From an uncultured Clostridia bacterium (lineage in GTDB: Bacteria > Bacillota > Clostridia > Oscillospirales > Acutalibacteraceae), in contig CAMBQD010000023.1 in the NCBI GenBank assembly GCA_945869905.1, positions 1 through 9,661 on the forward strand: a stretch of 9,661 nt of DNA. Direction: 5' to 3'. Both the position numbers and the translations under genes were made by a program. Below are positions 6,781-9,661 of this stretch, piece by piece; position 1 is the stretch's first letter; every line of letters begins with the position of its first letter. The notes below the pieces were generated by a model that saw only the letters and a list, made by a program, of their open reading frames with translations, was not told the origin of the DNA and did not search any database.

Positions 6781-7810
6781 ATTCTTTTATATAGCTTTTA
6801 AAACCGGAGCTATATGTTTCGTTATAATCCTTATCTACCCATACTGCCTCTGCATTTTCCGTTTTTTCAATAAGCTTCAAGCCCTCATCAATAGGCATAT
6901 TAAAAAGGGTGGTGGAAAGTGCATCGCCCAGTGCGGAATCCTCGCAAATTACCGATACGCTTGACACGTATTCGCTTGGCATCAATGTTTCGGGATTAAT
7001 TATATGGCAATATTTTTTGCCGTCAACAGTGTAATAGCGCTGATAGTCACCGCTTGTAACAACGGATAAATCGGTTATCTCCACATTTACCAAATAATCC
7101 TCGGCATTAGTATCAGGATTTTCTATTCCTATATTCCACAGGGTTTTGCCATCATCATTTTTGTACCCGAAGGTGCATATATTTCCGCCTATGCTGACGG
7201 CGGCAGAGGTCCAAAGATTGTCCTTTGCCCATTTGCAAGCCTGCTGCACGGCATATCCTTTTGCAACAGCACCCACATCAAGCCTAAGCTCCGGGTCCGA
7301 AAAATAAACCGTACTGTTTTCCTTATCTATAACTAAGCTGTTGATATCTGTATGCTCTGCCGCCGCCTTAAGCTCCTCCATATCAGGCAAGGAAGCATCC
7401 TCCGGATTATTTACACCGTACTCCCTGCTGTCGTGCCATATGGACAAGACGGAGCCAAAGCACACATTGGTTTTCCCGCCGCTTAGCTCATAAACGTATT
7501 TGCAGTATTCCAGCAAATCAATTATCCTGCTGTCAACCTTAACGGGACCGTCCTTTGCCTTTTCATTCAAGGTGTAAAGATTGTTAATTCCGTCATAGGA
7601 ATTGTAAATATCATAAAGCCTGTCATATTCCTCAAGCCTTTGGTGAAACTGCTGAAAATGAGTATCAAAAGCCTCCTGATCGGTATCATATGCCAGCACT
7701 GTTGACGCCGTATCAAACAAATCAAGAAAGCTTGAAGAATACCGCTCCTTTTTATTAATGACCGAAATTCCACTACAGGAGCAGCAGCAAACCGCAATAG
7801 CAAGGGACAT
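6779..7810 (-). CDS. apbE: FAD:protein FMN transferase (ApbE/Ftp), probable lipoprotein
   Basis: ApbE splits FAD and attaches FMN to a threonine of target proteins outside the membrane, needing Mg2+. The 343-residue reading frame shows the family motifs in order: LDVGAVAKGYAV (177-188), SIGGNI (206-211), TSGDYQRYY (252-260), HIINPETLMP (269-278) and DSALGDALSTTLFNM (291-305), whose D-A-L-S-T is the usual metal-binding stretch. Length is normal for the family. The likely target is the FMN-binding protein encoded next. The N-terminus is odd: from the ATG at 7810 it reads MSLAIAVCCCSCSG, a lipobox-like end (Cys12 is the best candidate) without the usual basic start and without a Shine-Dalgarno. 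Codons further upstream would complete a good signal peptide, so the true start is uncertain. Confidence 0.93.
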   Translation of the reverse strand: MSLAIAVCCCSCSGISVINKKERYSSSFLDLFDTASTVLAYDTDQEAFDTHFQQFHQRLEEYDRLYDIYNSYDGINNLYTLNEKAKDGPVKVDSRIIDLLEYCKYVYELSGGKTNVCFGSVLSIWHDSREYGVNNPEDASLPDMEELKAAAEHTDINSLVIDKENSTVYFSDPELRLDVGAVAKGYAVQQACKWAKDNLWTSAAVSIGGNICTFGYKNDDGKTLWNIGIENPDTNAEDYLVNVEITDLSVVTSGDYQRYYTVDGKKYCHIINPETLMPSEYVSSVSVICEDSALGDALSTTLFNMPIDEGLKLIEKTENAEAVWVDKDYNETYSSGFKSYIKE

Positions 7811-7843
7811 TAAAACACAAAAAAATTTTTTAATAACAATAGA

Positions 7844-7872
7844 ATTATAACAGAAAACCTACATCCTTGCAA
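7844..7872 (-). promoter_or_regulatory. Promoter of the apbE/FMN-binding/NusG-II/Gx operon
   Basis: On the minus strand TTGCAA (7867-7872) and a perfect TATAAT (7844-7849) are separated by 17 bases, with TGT directly before the -10 (extended -10). Predicted initiation is near 7837, giving a leader of only about 27 bases before the ATG at 7810, made almost entirely of A and T. Confidence 0.75.
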
Positions 7873-7894
7873 TAAAAAAACAAATATAGTACCC

Positions 7895-7915
7895 AAATAA
7901 ATATTAAATAAATAT
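7895..7915. repeat. Two phased 10-bp AT-rich direct repeats
   Basis: AAATAAATAT occurs at 7895-7904 and again at 7906-7915, one helical turn apart, in the middle of the divergent promoter region. It lies upstream of both promoters and could act as a bent or UP-element-like segment, but in sequence this AT-rich it may be chance. Confidence 0.4.
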
Positions 7916-7943
7916 AAAAATTTCTTTGTAAATAAAACTACCA

Positions 7944-7972
7944 TTGTAATATCAACCAAAGGTTGATATAAT
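7944..7972 (+). promoter_or_regulatory. Promoter of the sugar symporter gene
   Basis: TTGTAA (7944-7949) and a perfect TATAAT (7967-7972) are separated by 17 bases. Predicted initiation is near 7979. AAGGGGG (7979-7985) lies eight bases before the ATG at 7994. The spacer is occupied by a perfect palindrome, so the promoter is probably regulated. Confidence 0.75.
7949..7969. promoter_or_regulatory. Probable operator: perfect 9-bp palindrome inside the promoter
   Basis: ATATCAACC (7949-7957), AAA, GGTTGATAT (7961-7969) form a perfect 21-bp palindrome that fills the space between -35 and -10 and overlaps the edges of both. A dimeric regulator bound here would block RNA polymerase. No regulator gene is present in the window to pair with it. 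Confidence 0.7.
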
Positions 7973-7993
7973 TAGGATAAGGGGGTTATTCTT

Positions 7994-9487
7994 ATGTCAA
8001 ACAATGTGAGAACGTATACGCCGAAGGAGCGTAATATGTATCTTCTCGGTATGGCAGGTCAGAATATGATTTATAATATTATCGGCACGGGACTATATTT
8101 TTATTTTCAGTCGGTAATATTTATACCTGCTATTGCCATCAGTATCTTTATGGCGGTTGCCCGTGTATGGGACGCAATAAACGACCCTATGATGGGTACG
8201 TTTGTTGACAAAACAAATTCCAAATGGGGCAAATGCCGTCCGTATCTTCTGTTCAGCCCTGCGTTAATTTTGGTAATAACAATTTTAACCTTCTGTAACG
8301 GAATTTACAGCTCGTCAAACTCCACAGCCACCAACACCTTAATAGTTGGCTGGGCGGCAGTATCATATATCCTGTGGGGTATGTGCTACACCGTCGGCGA
8401 CATTCCTCTGTGGGGCGTAACCTCACGTATGACGGAGGTGGAAAAAGACAGGGCATCCATTCTTTCACTGGCACGTATTGCCGCAGGACTTGGCTCAGGC
8501 TTGGTACTGCTGACAATTACACCGGTTTCACAGGCGTTGGGCAAGGCTCTTGAGGGCACTGTTCACTCCACAACAAAATCTCAGCAATACGGCTTCATAA
8601 TCGTTGCGGCTGTTCTTGCGCTTGTCGGCTGCGGACTCTTCCAGCTTACCGGTATTTTTGTACGTGAACGTGTATCATCAACTGAGCAAAAATTCGGCTT
8701 CATTGATAATTTCAAAATTATGTGGGGCAACAAGCCCTTCAGAAAACAGCTTATCAGCGGCATACTTCGCTCACCGATACAAATCCTGCTTTCTGTTGCC
8801 ATGACACTTGTTTCATATTACTACGGAAACTATTTCGGCAACTATATGCTTTATATGATTATTCTGGGCGGAGGTATTTTCGGCGGACAGTTTATTGCAA
8901 TGGCGCTGGTACCTAAGCTTATTGAAAAATATGAAAAAACAAAGCTTTTCATTGGCTCAACAATTATCAGTGCTGTTCCCTTTGCTCTGATTTATCCTAT
9001 TTACAAAATTGCTCCTGAGGATTTGGACAAGCCCTTCTGGCTTGTTGTACTGCTTATAGTATTTGCCTTTGCAGGTGCCGGAATGGGCGCACTTAACGTT
9101 TTGCAGTCTGTAATGATAGCAGACGCAGTTGACTATGAGGAATATCATAAGGGCTTCCGTCCTGACGGTGTATTCTTCTCCGGTCAGTCCTTTATTACCA
9201 AGCTTTCATCCGGTATCAGCTCAATCATTCAGGGTATCGGTTATTCAATAGTAGGCTTCAGTGGTGACAATGTAAATCTTTGTAATGAGGCATTACGTGC
9301 AGGCGCATCCTTCAAGACGGATTTTGCACCCTATGCCGCAATGATGTTTTTCCTGTGCTCTATCCCACCGGCAATCGGATTGTTCCTGTCAATAATTCCT
9401 ATTAAGAATTACGGAATGACAGACGATGAGCACCGTTCAATGCTGGAAACATTGGTAGCACGCAGAAACCAAAAAGAAGAGCAATAA
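7994..9487 (+). CDS. GPH-family (MelB-like) sugar:cation symporter, MFS
   Basis: This 497-residue, twelve-helix-type transporter belongs to the glycoside-pentoside-hexuronide:cation symporters. It has the signature WDAINDPMMG (59-68) followed by WGKCRPYLLF (78-87). Aligned by eye to Salmonella MelB without gaps in these parts, the cation-site acids Asp55/Asp59 correspond to Asp60/Asp64, sugar-site Asp124, Trp128 and Arg149 to Asp136, Trp140 and Arg161, and Lys377 to Lys403. MelB Asp19, a main sugar contact, is Asn24 here, so the substrate probably differs from melibiose. The gene stands alone behind a promoter with an operator-like palindrome and is divergent from the flavin operon. The nearby GH95 lipoprotein could supply its sugar, but that is inference. 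The start is set by AAGGGGG at 7979-7985. Confidence 0.92.
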   Translation: MSNNVRTYTPKERNMYLLGMAGQNMIYNIIGTGLYFYFQSVIFIPAIAISIFMAVARVWDAINDPMMGTFVDKTNSKWGKCRPYLLFSPALILVITILTFCNGIYSSSNSTATNTLIVGWAAVSYILWGMCYTVGDIPLWGVTSRMTEVEKDRASILSLARIAAGLGSGLVLLTITPVSQALGKALEGTVHSTTKSQQYGFIIVAAVLALVGCGLFQLTGIFVRERVSSTEQKFGFIDNFKIMWGNKPFRKQLISGILRSPIQILLSVAMTLVSYYYGNYFGNYMLYMIILGGGIFGGQFIAMALVPKLIEKYEKTKLFIGSTIISAVPFALIYPIYKIAPEDLDKPFWLVVLLIVFAFAGAGMGALNVLQSVMIADAVDYEEYHKGFRPDGVFFSGQSFITKLSSGISSIIQGIGYSIVGFSGDNVNLCNEALRAGASFKTDFAPYAAMMFFLCSIPPAIGLFLSIIPIKNYGMTDDEHRSMLETLVARRNQKEEQ

Positions 9488-9504
9488 TACGTAAGATAAA
9501 TCAT

Positions 9505-9608
9505 AACCACCAGTTGAACTGGTGGTTTGCACAGGCCCTATAAGGGCCGCCTACTGGCTTGCCGACTGAAAGTCGGCACTGAAGTTTGGCATCGCATTAC
9601 TGTTTCAG
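9505..9608. other. Cluster of hairpins of unknown type (candidate RNA or mobile-element end)
   Basis: After the symporter stop, several inverted repeats follow closely: a perfect 11-bp repeat around a central G (9505-9527), GGCCCT-ATA-AGGGCC (9534-9548), a short GCC/GGC stem (9549-9558), GCCGACT-GAA-AGTCGGC (9561-9577), and a possible enclosing stem CTGAA/TTCAG (9579-9583 with 9604-9608). A terminator hairpin follows immediately. The stretch is more GC-rich than the surrounding spacers. It has no coding frame I can support. Options are a small structured RNA, a multi-hairpin 3' end of the symporter transcript, or an end of an IS200/IS605-type element, whose ends are hairpins. No transposase is visible in the window. 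Confidence 0.55.
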
Positions 9609-9638
9609 CAGCCCCTCTCGTGGGGCTGTTTTTCTTTT
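9609..9638 (+). terminator. Intrinsic terminator after the symporter gene and hairpin cluster
   Basis: CAGCCCC (9609-9615) and GGGGCTG (9622-9628) form a 7-bp GC-rich stem with a six-base loop, followed by TTTTTCTTTT (9629-9638). The T-tract is on the plus strand, so it would end transcripts that read through the hairpin cluster, either from the symporter gene or from a promoter within the cluster that I do not recognise. Confidence 0.85.
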
Positions 9639-9661
9639 GCTTACTTATTCTTGTTACCCGT

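Noticed and set aside
7567..7803. A 78-codon minus-strand frame inside apbE
   Set aside because: It overlaps apbE out of frame, lacks a ribosome site and shows no family resemblance. The apbE motifs clearly fix the true frame.
6176..7810. Part of an Rnf or Nqr complex (RnfG/NqrC with its ApbE)
   Set aside because: No neighbouring rnfC, rnfD, rnfE, rnfA, rnfB or nqr genes are present, and the operon continues into NusG-II and Gx genes. Only the FMN-binding domain is shared with RnfG/NqrC.
9488..9661. CRISPR array or tRNA in the hairpin-rich end
   Set aside because: The hairpins differ in sequence from one another, there is no repeat-spacer periodicity, and no cloverleaf with T-arm and acceptor stem can be drawn.

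Overview
The window looks like a low-to-moderate GC Gram-positive (Firmicutes/Clostridia) chromosome, most plausibly a gut- or rumen-type Ruminococcaceae/Oscillospirales relative. The pointers are purine-rich Shine-Dalgarno sites (GGAGG, AAGGAG), clear TTGnnn-N17-TATAAT promoters, hairpin-plus-T-tract terminators, a Gram-positive style lipoprotein signal, and family content typical of anaerobic Clostridia. This placement is inferred; there is no rRNA or marker gene to confirm it.

Layout from left to right: (1) a tyrosine recombinase, minus strand, cut by the left edge, with only its N-terminal 134 codons visible; (2) a plus-strand gene for an unrecognised three-helix membrane protein with a large external region, with its own strong promoter; (3) a strong bidirectional terminator shared with the converging gene; (4) a minus-strand lipoprotein of glycoside hydrolase family 95 type (alpha-fucosidase-like); (5) a compact minus-strand operon reading apbE, FMN-binding protein, NusG-domain-II protein, Gx transporter; (6) a divergent promoter region; (7) a plus-strand GPH-family (MelB-like) sugar:cation symporter with a perfect palindrome in its promoter; (8) a dense cluster of hairpins ending in an intrinsic terminator.

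The central operon is the most coherent system. ApbE would transfer FMN to the threonine of the membrane-anchored FMN-binding protein outside the membrane. The NusG-II protein and the Gx transporter match the pair called EetA/EetB in flavin-based extracellular electron transfer loci. No Ndh2, quinone-synthesis, PplA or Rnf genes are visible, so this is a stripped-down version whose electron source and acceptor are unknown. The flanking GH95 lipoprotein and GPH symporter suggest sugar release and uptake. Their link to the redox operon is positional only.

The main oddities are the apbE 5' end (signal-peptide coding continues upstream of the only ATG, without an in-frame start or a Shine-Dalgarno), the structured element at 9505-9638, and an Asp-to-Asn change at a MelB sugar-binding position in the symporter.
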